DNA from: Paracoccaceae bacterium | GTDB lineage: Bacteria; Pseudomonadota; Alphaproteobacteria; Rhodobacterales; Rhodobacteraceae | Length of the DNA stretch: 59,631 nucleotides | NCBI GenBank assembly: GCA_024642725.1 | Contig: JAHEAO010000012.1 | Location: 1 to 59,631 of the forward strand | Direction: 5' to 3' | In this document: positions 52,404-59,631 of the stretch, piece by piece | Layout: each line of letters begins with the position of its first letter | Numbering within the stretch: position 1 is the first letter of the stretch | Position numbers and translations under genes: made by a program | The notes under the pieces: generated by a model | The model's input: only the letters and a program-made list of their open reading frames with translations | Told to the model about the DNA's origin: nothing | Databases searched by the model: none

Positions 52404-53931
52404 TACCATCGTCATCGGTGCCGGTCACAACGGAATGACCGCCGCCAACTTGCTGGCCCGCCGCGGCCAGAAGGTGCTTGTTCTCGAGGCGTCGCAAGTG
52501 CCCGGCGGCATGGCTACCAGCAGCGAACTGGCTCCGGGCTATTCGATCCCCTCGATTGCTCACAGCTTGAATGGTCTGGACGACAAGACGATTGCGGCAC
52601 TCGGCCTTGCAGGCGCCGGCCTGCGGTTCGAGCCCGACCCACTGCCGACGGTCTGCCTTTTGCCGGCGGCGGATCCGCTTGTCTTGCCCAATGGCTATGC
52701 CGCACCTATCCCCGGCATGGCGGGCGGGGATCAGAAAAACTGGCAGGACTTGCTCGGCAGCTTGTCATTTCAGGCCGCCATACTGAAACAGTTCATTGCC
52801 TCGACTCCGCCGCAGCCCCGAGAGCGCTCTTTCCAACTGAAGGCCGAGGGTCTGAAGGCGGCATTGAAGATGAAGCGCGCGGGCAAAAGCGAGCTTCGCG
52901 AATTCCTGCGAATGGTGTTGATGCCGGCGGCGGACGTCGTTCAGGAAGCAGAGATCGATCGTCGTCTGGCGGGGCTGTTGTCATTCGATGCGACACTGGG
53001 GATCGCGGTTGGTCCCCGGTCGCCAACCTCGATTCTTGGTCTCTACTACCGGCTCGCGACCCAAACCGGACAACCGCGCGTGCCCGTCGGCGGCATGGCA
53101 GCGGCCATGAATGCGTTTCATCAGGCTGGCGTTGCCGCCGGAGCGGTTTTCCGCTTCGGCACGCCGGTCCGGCGGATCGTCGTCGATGGCGGCAAGGTTA
53201 CTGGCGTGGTCACTGAAGGCGGCGAAGAGATCGGCGCGGCAACGGTCCTTTCGGCGATCAGCCCCGTTGCGACCTTCGGCTCTCTGGTCGGATCGAGAGT
53301 CATGGACACCGGAATCGTCCGCGACGTTCGTAGCATTCGCACCAAAGGCAACGTCACCAAACTGAACCTCGCACTCGGCCTGCGTCCCACTTTCAAGGGT
53401 GCGGGCAATGGCGCAACCCGGCTGGTCTTCGCCCCGTCCGTCGATGACGTCGAACGTGCCTTCAACCCATCAAAATATGGCGAGCTGCCAGAGGCGCCCT
53501 GCTTTGAGGCAATCTTGTCGGCTGCAGGCGATCAGTCGGTCCCGGCTGGGGCCGCATACCTTTCGGTGTCCGTGCAGAATACGCCCTATGACCTGAGGTC
53601 CGGGTGGAAGAAGGGTCGGGTCGCTCTAATGAAATCGGTCATGACAAGGTTGGAACAATTCAGCCCCGGGATAGCAAAGGCCGTTGTCGCTGCCGAGACC
53701 CTCGCACCGCCCGATATCGAAGAAAGATACCATGTACCCGGCGGGCACTGGCACCACGGCGAATGGCAGGTCGACCGGCTTTTCTTCAATCGCCCGGTTT
53801 TTGGGGCGGCCAATTATCGGGCACCGATTGAAGGCCTGTTTATCTGTGGCGCGGGAACCCACCCCGGCGGTGGGGTCAACGGCCTGTCGGGGCTGAATGC
53901 GGCGCGAGAAATCCTGGGGGCTGTAAGATGA
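52390..53931 (+). CDS. Phytoene-desaturase-fold FAD oxidoreductase, second copy
   Basis: A 513-residue paralogue. It has TIVIGAGHNGMTAANLLARR, YYRLATQTGQPRVPVGGMAA and, near the C-terminus, GLFICGAGTHPGGGVNGLSG. ATG 52390 is chosen, with ATG 52375 possible; both overlap the previous gene's end. Tandem CrtI-like pairs suggest a heterodimer or two sequential oxidations. It is followed by a four-base overlap with the GcvT-fold gene. Confidence 0.88.
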   Translation: MKSFDTIVIGAGHNGMTAANLLARRGQKVLVLEASQVPGGMATSSELAPGYSIPSIAHSLNGLDDKTIAALGLAGAGLRFEPDPLPTVCLLPAADPLVLPNGYAAPIPGMAGGDQKNWQDLLGSLSFQAAILKQFIASTPPQPRERSFQLKAEGLKAALKMKRAGKSELREFLRMVLMPAADVVQEAEIDRRLAGLLSFDATLGIAVGPRSPTSILGLYYRLATQTGQPRVPVGGMAAAMNAFHQAGVAAGAVFRFGTPVRRIVVDGGKVTGVVTEGGEEIGAATVLSAISPVATFGSLVGSRVMDTGIVRDVRSIRTKGNVTKLNLALGLRPTFKGAGNGATRLVFAPSVDDVERAFNPSKYGELPEAPCFEAILSAAGDQSVPAGAAYLSVSVQNTPYDLRSGWKKGRVALMKSVMTRLEQFSPGIAKAVVAAETLAPPDIEERYHVPGGHWHHGEWQVDRLFFNRPVFGAANYRAPIEGLFICGAGTHPGGGVNGLSGLNAAREILGAVR

Positions 53932-55133
53932 GCATGAAAGCCGCTGGGGCTGCATCCGAATTTTGGCGCAACCCGCAATGGAAAAGCCCATTCCATGACC
54001 GGATAGAGGCGCTGATGACGGAAAGGCATTGGTATGACTGGGCGGGTTACGCCGCGCCGGAAATCATCGATGATGCCGAACTGGAATATTTTGCGATCCG
54101 CTCGACAGCGGCACTTTTCGATATTTCTCCCATGGTCAAATACAGCATCTCTGGACCGGATGCGGAACAGTTCCTGAACCACCTGACATTGCGCGATGTA
54201 TCCAAGCTCAAGGCCGGGCGTGTCCAATACACGGCGTGGTGTGATGACGACGGCCAGGTCCTGGATGACGGCACACTGTTCCGCTTTGATGACTCCACAT
54301 TCCGGCTCTGCTGCCAGGAACGCCATCTGCCGTGGCTCATGGACACGGCCTTTGACTACGACGTCACCGTTCGGGAGGAAACCGACGAAATCGCAGGGCT
54401 TGCCCTGCAGGGACCGACATCTGCAGCCTTGCTGCGGGACGCCGGGATCGATGTCTCCGGTCTGAAACCCTTCCAGATCGCCGTGCTGCCCAAATCACTG
54501 GGGCGGGGGCATATCTCGCGCACCGGCTTCACCGGGGATCTTGGCTATGAGCTGTTCGTGGACCGCAAGTCAGCCGGGGCGCTCTGGGATCACCTGTGGC
54601 AGCACGGAACACTTAGGGGCCTGCGCGCTATCGGTTATCATGCCCTGAATATCGCCCGGATCGAGGCGGGGTTCATTGTCGCCAATGCGGATTTCGTGAC
54701 CAGCGAAACGGCGCTCCGATCCAACCGGCCCAGACTTCCAGATGAAATCGGGCTGGACTGGATGGTCGATCTGACCAAGCCGCATTTCAATGGCAAGAGA
54801 GCCATTGAACGCAGTCGCCAAAGCAAGAGCCGCCGCGAAGTTCTGGTCGGGCTCGAGATTGAGGGCAACGAGCCAGCCCAACATGCCATCGTCTACCATG
54901 CGAAGCGCCGCGAAGTCGGGGTGGTCACGGCGGGCATCTGGTCTCCGACCGCCAAGCGGAACATCGCGCTTGCCTGTGTCGATGCGCGATACGAGACGGG
55001 GGACAATCTTTGGGTGGAAATCTATGCCTTGCGCGAACTGCGCTACCACAAGCTGATGAAGCGCGCCCGCATCGTCGAGCGTCCTTTTATCAAGCTGCCC
55101 AGACGCACCCTGACTCCGCCCGGAGATTTCTGA
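53928..55133 (+). CDS. Stand-alone GcvT/aminomethyltransferase-fold protein
   Basis: A 401-residue folate-binding-fold protein without the FAD domain seen in the enzymes at 12660 and 15095. It contains HWYDWAGYAAPEIIDDAELE, STAALFDISPMVKYSISGPD, ISRTGFTGDLGYELFVDRKS and NIARIEAGFIVANADFVTSE. It probably accepts a C1 group from substrate onto tetrahydrofolate, perhaps using the preceding flavoproteins as the oxidising partner. ATGA overlap upstream and TGATG overlap downstream mark a single operon. Confidence 0.87.
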   Translation: MSMKAAGAASEFWRNPQWKSPFHDRIEALMTERHWYDWAGYAAPEIIDDAELEYFAIRSTAALFDISPMVKYSISGPDAEQFLNHLTLRDVSKLKAGRVQYTAWCDDDGQVLDDGTLFRFDDSTFRLCCQERHLPWLMDTAFDYDVTVREETDEIAGLALQGPTSAALLRDAGIDVSGLKPFQIAVLPKSLGRGHISRTGFTGDLGYELFVDRKSAGALWDHLWQHGTLRGLRAIGYHALNIARIEAGFIVANADFVTSETALRSNRPRLPDEIGLDWMVDLTKPHFNGKRAIERSRQSKSRREVLVGLEIEGNEPAQHAIVYHAKRREVGVVTAGIWSPTAKRNIALACVDARYETGDNLWVEIYALRELRYHKLMKRARIVERPFIKLPRRTLTPPGDF

Positions 55134-55360
55134 TGTTCGGAATCCGAGTCAGGAAAGGCACCGAGGACGAGGCGCAGTTGAAGATGCTGTCGACACCGCT
55201 CGGACTGACCAAGTCGGGTTACCAACGCTATGCAGCCGCAATGTATTTTTACAAGCGCGGTGAAATCTCGTCAGATCTGCTCGAAGTCTACCGGAAATGC
55301 TGCAAGTTTGACGCAGAAGACCCGGTCGATCTGGCGCGCTACGAAAAACTTGTCGATTGA
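55133..55360 (+). CDS. Small protein of unknown function at the end of the BetI-like operon
   Basis: A 75-residue protein, MFGIRVRKGTEDEAQLKMLS at the start and YQRYAAAMYFYKRGEISSDL in the middle. It is basic to neutral and mostly helical by eye, with no signal or membrane segment. Its ATG shares a base with the GcvT-fold stop, and a strong terminator follows, so it is the genuine last gene of the operon. I recognise no family. Two cysteines are adjacent in RKCCKF. Confidence 0.72.
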   Translation: MFGIRVRKGTEDEAQLKMLSTPLGLTKSGYQRYAAAMYFYKRGEISSDLLEVYRKCCKFDAEDPVDLARYEKLVD

Positions 55361-55366
55361 ACGAAA

Positions 55367-55388
55367 ACAGGGGCCACGCGGCCCCTGT
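55367..55388. terminator. Bidirectional Rho-independent-type terminator
   Basis: A perfect 9-bp stem ACAGGGGCC/GGCCCCTGT with loop ACGC. Outer flanks AACGA and TCGTT extend the dyad beyond small internal mismatches. It lies between the convergent 75-residue protein gene and the aldehyde dehydrogenase gene. An A-rich flank on one side gives a U-rich tail to the minus-strand transcript. Confidence 0.75.
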
Positions 55389-55413
55389 ATCGTTCTTGCG
55401 GACAGGGTTTGGA

Positions 55414-56844
55414 TCAGACGCCCGAAATCGCTTTGACTTCGAGAAAGTCCTCAAGCCCGAAATGCCCGCCCTCGCGGCCATTTCCTGACATCTTGTAGCC
55501 GCCAAACGGACTGCCATACCCCATGTCGACACCGTTCACATGAACCATCCCGGCGCGCAGCTGGTCCGCAACCCGCTTTGCACGGGCCGCATCGCCAGTC
55601 TGCACATAGGCAGCAAGGCCATATGGGGTGTCATTGGCGATTGTGATCGCCTCCTCTTCGCTCTCGAAGGGGATCATCGCCAGAACCGGGCCAAAAACCT
55701 CTTCTTGCGCGATACGCATGTCGTTTGACACATCCGCGAAGATCGTCGGTTTCACGAAGTAACCCCGGTTCATCCCATCCGGCTTGCCTGTGCCGCCAAC
55801 CAGCAGCGTTGCGCCTTCGTCGATGCCGGCCTGGATCAGTTCCTGAACCTTGTCGTACTGCATCTGGCTGACGAGCGGACCGATATGGTTGCCGACCTCT
55901 GCCGGGTCGCCGACGGTCTGCGTTTCACCAACGGTCTTGGCGACGCTGACCGCCTGATCCCAGATTGATTTCTCGACCAGCATCCGGGTCGGTGCGTTGC
56001 AGGACTGGCCGGTATTCTGGAAGCAGTGCCGAACGCCACGGGTCACGGCCTTCTCGATATCCGCATCTGCGAACACGAGGTTCGGGGACTTCCCGCCAAG
56101 CTCCAGCGTGACGCGCTTGACAGTTGCCGCCGCATCGCGCGCCACGGCCGTGCCGCCGCGGGTCGACCCGGTGAAGGACATCATGTCGATCTTCGGATGC
56201 GCGGACATCGCTGAACCGACGACCGGGCCCTCTCCGTTGACGAGGTTGAAGACCCCTTTCGGAACACCGGCTTCATCAAGCACTTCGGCATATAACATGG
56301 CATCCAGCGGGGTGAGTTCGGACGGCTTCAGCACCATCGTGCACCCGGTCGCCAGCGCTGGCAGGACCTTCAACGCGATCTGGTTGATCGGCCAGTTCCA
56401 CGGCGTGATCAGCCCGCAAACCCCGACGGGCTCGCGGCGGATCAAATCGTTGTTGGAATTGCGCGACTCGAACTCGAAGCCCTTCAGCGCCGCCAGAAAG
56501 CCCTTCAGGTGGCCGGTTCCGCAAGGCGCCTGCGCGTTCGTTGCTAGCTTCGCCGGCGCGCCCATCTCCATCGAAATGGCGGCGGCAAATTCGTCGATCC
56601 GCCGTTCATAGACCGCAAGGATGCTCTCCAGAAGCGCGATGCGGTCGTCCACGGACAGCTTGGAATAGGCAGGGAAAGCGGCGTTGGCCGCGGCAACTGC
56701 TTTTTCGATATCTGCCGCCGAACCCATCGAGATGGTGGCGATCTGCTCTTCCGTCGCCGGATTCACCACAGCGAAGTCATTCGGCGTGACAGGATCGACC
56801 CAAGCGCCGTCAATGTAGAATTTTCTTTTGTCCAGAATAGTCAT
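55414..56844 (-). CDS. Aldehyde dehydrogenase, NAD(P)-dependent
   Basis: A 476-residue cytoplasmic ALDH. It has NAD-site ITPWNWP, the oxyanion-hole and base region VTLELGGKSPNLVFADADIE (Glu), and the catalytic Cys in FQNTGQSCNAPTRMLVE. The length is normal. It lies 11 bases after the aminotransferase stop, in the same transcript. The likely role is oxidation of the aminoaldehyde produced by the transaminase from a diamine such as putrescine, inferred from context. Confidence 0.93.
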   Translation of the reverse strand: MTILDKRKFYIDGAWVDPVTPNDFAVVNPATEEQIATISMGSAADIEKAVAAANAAFPAYSKLSVDDRIALLESILAVYERRIDEFAAAISMEMGAPAKLATNAQAPCGTGHLKGFLAALKGFEFESRNSNNDLIRREPVGVCGLITPWNWPINQIALKVLPALATGCTMVLKPSELTPLDAMLYAEVLDEAGVPKGVFNLVNGEGPVVGSAMSAHPKIDMMSFTGSTRGGTAVARDAAATVKRVTLELGGKSPNLVFADADIEKAVTRGVRHCFQNTGQSCNAPTRMLVEKSIWDQAVSVAKTVGETQTVGDPAEVGNHIGPLVSQMQYDKVQELIQAGIDEGATLLVGGTGKPDGMNRGYFVKPTIFADVSNDMRIAQEEVFGPVLAMIPFESEEEAITIANDTPYGLAAYVQTGDAARAKRVADQLRAGMVHVNGVDMGYGSPFGGYKMSGNGREGGHFGLEDFLEVKAISGV

Positions 56845-56855
56845 CTTGCTTACCT

Positions 56856-58253
56856 TCAGGCGGCTTTGAGCAGGCCATCGGCCTTGATTTCGGAATAGGT
56901 TTCGTCGAGTGACTTCAGTGCCCGCTCGATCATGACGTCGATGTCGGAAGGCTGAATGATGAGCGGGGGAGAGAAGACCATCCGGTCACCAACGTGCCGC
57001 ATCACCAGATTGTTCGCAAAGCAGCGTTCACGGCACCGATAGCCGACTGTGCCTTCCTCCGAAGCGAACTTCGCGCGGCTTTCCTTATGGGGCGTCAGCG
57101 CAATTGATCCCATCAATCCGACCAGCTTGGTCTCGCCGACCAGAGGATGCTCGGCCAGTTTTTCCAGCTTCTTCTCCAGATAGGGGCCAGCGACATCGCG
57201 GACGTGATCGATCAACCCGTCTTCCTCGATGATGCGCAGGTTTTCCAGCGCGACCGCGGCAGCGACCGGATGCCCGCAATATGTGTAGCCATGGTTAAAA
57301 TCGCCGGCACCGCCAACGGTGTTCGCGATCTCGTCGCTGACAATCGATCCACCAATCGGGATATAGCCAGAGGACAGGCCCTTGGCGACAGTCATGATAT
57401 CGGGTTGGAAACCAAGCGTCTGGCTGCCGAACCAGTTTCCGGTCCGTCCAAAGCCGGTGATGACCTCGTCCGCGATCAGCAGAATACCGTATTTTCTGCA
57501 GATACGCTCAATCTCCGGCCAGTAGGTTGCCGGCGGAACGATTACGCCGCCTGCGCCTTGGATCGGCTCGCCGATGAATGCGGCAACGCGATCGACGCCC
57601 AGTTCTTCGATCTTGGCTTCCAGTTCACGGGCCCGCATCAGGCCAAATTCATCCGGCGTCATGTCGCCGCCTTCAGAGTACCAGTGAGGCTGGCCGATAT
57701 GCACGATGTTCGGGATCGGCAGGCCGCCCTGCGCATGAATCCCGGCCATACCGCCAAGGCTGCCGCCGCCCATGGTCGAACCGTGGTAGGCGTTGTGGCG
57801 CGAAATGATGATGTCCTTTTTCGGGTGGCCTTTGACCTCCCAGTAGCGGCGGACAAGGCGGATATTGGTGTCATTCGCTTCAGACCCGGACCCGGCGTAG
57901 AACACATGGTTGAGGTCGCCGGGGGCAAGTTCGGCAAGCCGTGCCGCAAGTGCGATCGCCGGAACATGGGTCGTCTGGAAGAAGGTGTTGTAGAAGGCGA
58001 GCTCTTTCATCTGGCGAGCCGCAACGCGGGCCAGTTCTTCGCGTCCGTATCCGACGTTGACGCACCAGAGGCCGGCCATGCCGTCAAGAATCTGGTTGCC
58101 TTCGGAATCCGTCAGGGTCACGCCCGAAGCGCTGGTGATCACGCGCGCCCCTTTTTTCGCCAGTTCAGCATCGGCTGTGAAAGGGTGCATATGGTGTGCT
58201 GCGTCCAGCGCCTGAAGCTCAGCCGTCGGCAAATGATTGGTGATGTGTTTCAT
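56856..58253 (-). CDS. Class III PLP-dependent aminotransferase, probably diamine/putrescine type
   Basis: A 465-residue transaminase. It has HHMHPFTADAELAKKGARVI, GSGSEANDTNIRLVRRYW, AYHGSTMGGGSLGGM, LLIADEVITGFGRTGNWFGS and the Schiff-base Lys in VAKGLSSGYIPIGG, a pattern close to SpuC-type putrescine:pyruvate aminotransferases. Start ATG 58253 has AGGAG upstream. The partner aldehyde dehydrogenase, a GntR regulator and a PotF-like binding protein support a diamine catabolic unit. Confidence 0.93.
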   Translation of the reverse strand: MKHITNHLPTAELQALDAAHHMHPFTADAELAKKGARVITSASGVTLTDSEGNQILDGMAGLWCVNVGYGREELARVAARQMKELAFYNTFFQTTHVPAIALAARLAELAPGDLNHVFYAGSGSEANDTNIRLVRRYWEVKGHPKKDIIISRHNAYHGSTMGGGSLGGMAGIHAQGGLPIPNIVHIGQPHWYSEGGDMTPDEFGLMRARELEAKIEELGVDRVAAFIGEPIQGAGGVIVPPATYWPEIERICRKYGILLIADEVITGFGRTGNWFGSQTLGFQPDIMTVAKGLSSGYIPIGGSIVSDEIANTVGGAGDFNHGYTYCGHPVAAAVALENLRIIEEDGLIDHVRDVAGPYLEKKLEKLAEHPLVGETKLVGLMGSIALTPHKESRAKFASEEGTVGYRCRERCFANNLVMRHVGDRMVFSPPLIIQPSDIDVMIERALKSLDETYSEIKADGLLKAA

Positions 58254-58351
58254 CGGGGTGCTCCTGTAGAATTTGGCGATGGCAGACATTTCCGGAATCC
58301 GGGTCGCGCAGGTCATGGGGTATCAAGACTCTGCCTGTCCTGTTCCGTCGC

Positions 58352-58379
58352 AGGATATGGGCAAAAAAGTTGCTGTCAA
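58352..58379 (-). promoter_or_regulatory. Promoter of the aminotransferase/aldehyde dehydrogenase operon
   Basis: On the minus strand: TTGACA (58374-58379, perfect -35), 16-base spacer, TATCCT (58352-58357, -10). It lies about 100 bases upstream of the start codon. The 18-bp palindrome 58381-58398 abuts the -35 box on its upstream side. Confidence 0.6.
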
Positions 58380-58380
58380 T

Positions 58381-58398
58381 TGAATTTGATCAAATTCA
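58381..58398. promoter_or_regulatory. 18-bp perfect palindrome, candidate GntR operator 1
   Basis: TGAATTTGATCAAATTCA, a perfect dyad of 18 bases. It begins one base upstream of a consensus -35 box for the aminotransferase operon and ends three bases past the GntR stop codon. The core AATTTGATCAAATT is repeated exactly at 59155-59168. Confidence 0.75.
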
Positions 58399-58401
58399 TG
58401 G

Positions 58402-59067
58402 TCAGTCGATACTTTGCCGGACCAGGTCGACACCTTGTTCGATGTCCTGCCGCATCGCTTCAGCCAAGGCATTGTAGTCGCCTCCACGCATCGCCGCGAT
58501 CGCCTGTTCGTGGCGGTCCGGCAGGCTCGATGTCCCGAATCGGCCGCAGACAACGCGGAGCGATGGGCCGAATCGCAGCCAGAGCGAATGCGCAATCGAC
58601 AACAGAATAGGCGCATCTGCTTGTTTGTAGAGCGAGAAGTGAAAGTCGTGATTGTGGCGCATGTAATTCGTAACGTCACCCGTACGAATGGCCTCGTCGA
58701 TCTGTTTGTCGATCGTCACAAGCTCCGAAATCTGCTGATCGGCCAGTCTGGAAGCCGCAAGTTCTGTCAGTTTTGGCTCAATCGTCAGGCGTGCAAAGGC
58801 CAATTCGTCCAGTTGCCTGTGATTCAGCTGCGGAACGCAGACCCTGCGATTTCCCTGAAAATCCAGCGCGCCTTCGGCCGTAAGCTTGCGAATCGCCTCT
58901 CGAACAGGTGTCATTCCGACACCGAGCATTTCGGCCAATCCCTGGATTGTTACCGATTGACCCGGTCCGAGTTGACCAAACAGGATCATATCCCGAAGCT
59001 TCGCATGGACAACTTCGTGCGAAGGCACTTTGCGGGAGAGGTCTTGGGTATAGAGTTGATGGGGCAC
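58402..59067 (-). CDS. GntR-family regulator (FCD/FadR subfamily)
   Basis: A 221-residue regulator. The winged HTH covers about residues 12-76 (VVHAKLRDMILFGQLGPGQS, GLAEMLGVGMTPVREAIRKL, TAEGALDFQGNRRVCVP). The all-helical FCD effector domain follows, with NYMRHNHDFHFSLYKQA and probable metal-ligand histidines. GTG start. Palindromes at both ends suggest it controls the aminotransferase operon, itself and the PotF-like gene. The effector is unknown; a polyamine-pathway intermediate is likely. Confidence 0.9.
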   Translation of the reverse strand: MPHQLYTQDLSRKVPSHEVVHAKLRDMILFGQLGPGQSVTIQGLAEMLGVGMTPVREAIRKLTAEGALDFQGNRRVCVPQLNHRQLDELAFARLTIEPKLTELAASRLADQQISELVTIDKQIDEAIRTGDVTNYMRHNHDFHFSLYKQADAPILLSIAHSLWLRFGPSLRVVCGRFGTSSLPDRHEQAIAAMRGGDYNALAEAMRQDIEQGVDLVRQSID

Positions 59068-59154
59068 TGTAATCCGAAAATGGCAATTGCTGTTTGGCGC
59101 CGTAAACCAAGCGCTTACACCTTTTGTAAAATGAACTATTGAAATGAATCAATA

Positions 59155-59168
59155 AATTTGATCAAATT
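59155..59168. promoter_or_regulatory. 14-bp palindrome, candidate GntR operator 2
   Basis: AATTTGATCAAATT, identical to the core of operator 1. It sits in the intergenic region shared by the GntR gene and the PotF-like gene. An outer inverted repeat, GAAATGAAT (59141-59149) and ATTCATTTC (59175-59183), is nearly concentric with it. Confidence 0.75.
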
Positions 59169-59236
59169 CCACGAATTCATTTCGACAATCGGTCCCGGGG
59201 AGTTGGGGCCGATGCTACCCACTCAGGAGGACTACA

Positions 59237-59631
59237 ATGAAAAGAACCGGAATTTCACTCTTGGCTTTGCTTGCCGTTAGCGCAACTGCAGCCATTGCGG
59301 AAGATGTCCGCGTCTACAACTGGTCGGACTATATCGACGAAGAGCTTCTGACCAAATTTGAAGAAGAGACCGGTCTGAACTTGATCTACGACGTGTTCGA
59401 CTCAAACGAACTGCTGGAAACCAAGATGCTCGCCGGCAGCTCCGGCTACGACGTTGTTGTCCCGTCGGGCACGTTCCTGCAGCGCCAGATCTCTGCGGGC
59501 GCATTCCAGAAGCTTGACCGGTCGAAGCTGCCCAACATTTCAAATATGTGGGACGTTATCGAAGAACGGACCGCGCAATACGACCCCGGCAACGAATACT
59601 CGATCAACTACATGTGGGGAACGACCGGCAT
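59237..59631 (+). CDS. Putrescine-type ABC substrate-binding protein (PotF-like), 3' end outside the window
   Basis: The first 131 codons of a periplasmic binding protein. Signal peptide residues 1-21 end at AIA-ED. It continues VRVYNWSDYIDEELLTKFEE, LLETKMLAGSSGYDVVVPSG and INYMWGTTG, matching PotF/SpuD more closely than the two earlier binding proteins do. AGGAGG gives a strong ribosome-binding site. It is divergent from the GntR gene and is probably the first gene of an importer beyond the window. Confidence 0.9.
   Translation, partial: MKRTGISLLALLAVSATAAIAEDVRVYNWSDYIDEELLTKFEEETGLNLIYDVFDSNELLETKMLAGSSGYDVVVPSGTFLQRQISAGAFQKLDRSKLPNISNMWDVIEERTAQYDPGNEYSINYMWGTTG

Noticed and set aside
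50781-53931. Carotenoid biosynthesis genes
   Set aside because: The two proteins share the CrtI fold, but no phytoene synthase, cyclase or other carotenoid gene is nearby and the operon continues into a GcvT-fold protein.

Overview
The window reads as a chromosome or megaplasmid segment of an alphaproteobacterium, most likely a marine Rhodobacteraceae (roseobacter-type) organism. This is an inference from high GC with strong third-position GC, very dense gene packing with many ATGA/TGATG overlaps, an abundance of ABC uptake systems for methylated and cationic amines, and a formate dehydrogenase island of a type I associate with this family. No rRNA, tRNA, CRISPR, transposase or phage gene was seen. 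No gene-free stretch exceeds 300 bases; the largest gaps (7479-7704 and 45012-45231) are divergent promoters.

Layout. (1) 115-6698: a dipeptide-type ABC importer (binding protein, two permeases, two ATPases) with an M24 Xaa-Pro-type peptidase between the binding protein and the permeases. (2) 6714-18426: a DeoR-type repressor gene faces a tightly coupled operon of a glycine-betaine-type importer (binding protein, ATPase, double-length permease), a small-molecule kinase, two 800-residue FAD/folate demethylases of the dimethylglycine/sarcosine dehydrogenase type, and a second kinase. (3) 18552-19067: msrA. (4) 19237-36467: a formate dehydrogenase island. It holds a tungstate importer (tupBCA), a minus-strand operon (DUF6494, Mrp/ApbC carrier, ligase-like protein, DUF6505, HTH/binding-protein regulator), a TupA-cytochrome c chimera, a polyferredoxin, DUF3305 and DUF3306 proteins, a TorD chaperone, a Tat peptide, the three periplasmic FDH subunits, a WD40-cytochrome c fusion and a 41-residue membrane peptide. 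(5) 36522-38153: an amidohydrolase. (6) 38322-55360: two PotDABC-like importers, a Rieske oxygenase, a class III aminotransferase, a BetI-like TetR regulator with a methyltransferase, two phytoene-desaturase-fold oxidoreductases, a stand-alone GcvT-fold protein and a 75-residue protein. (7) 55414-59631: an aminotransferase/aldehyde dehydrogenase operon, a GntR regulator and the start of a putrescine-type binding protein.

How the parts fit. Regions 2 and 6 look built to import methylated amines and strip methyl groups off them (FAD/GcvT enzymes, Rieske oxygenase). The resulting C1 units can leave as formate, which the periplasmic FDH in region 4 would oxidise; that link is inference. The strongest new signals are two operator families visible in the sequence. 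One is a 20-bp BetI-like inverted repeat present at three promoters of region 6. The other is a TTTGATCAAA palindrome on both sides of the GntR gene. In region 4 the most unusual proteins are the TupA-cytochrome c chimera, the WD40-cytochrome c fusion and a ligase-like protein lacking the expected catalytic lysine.
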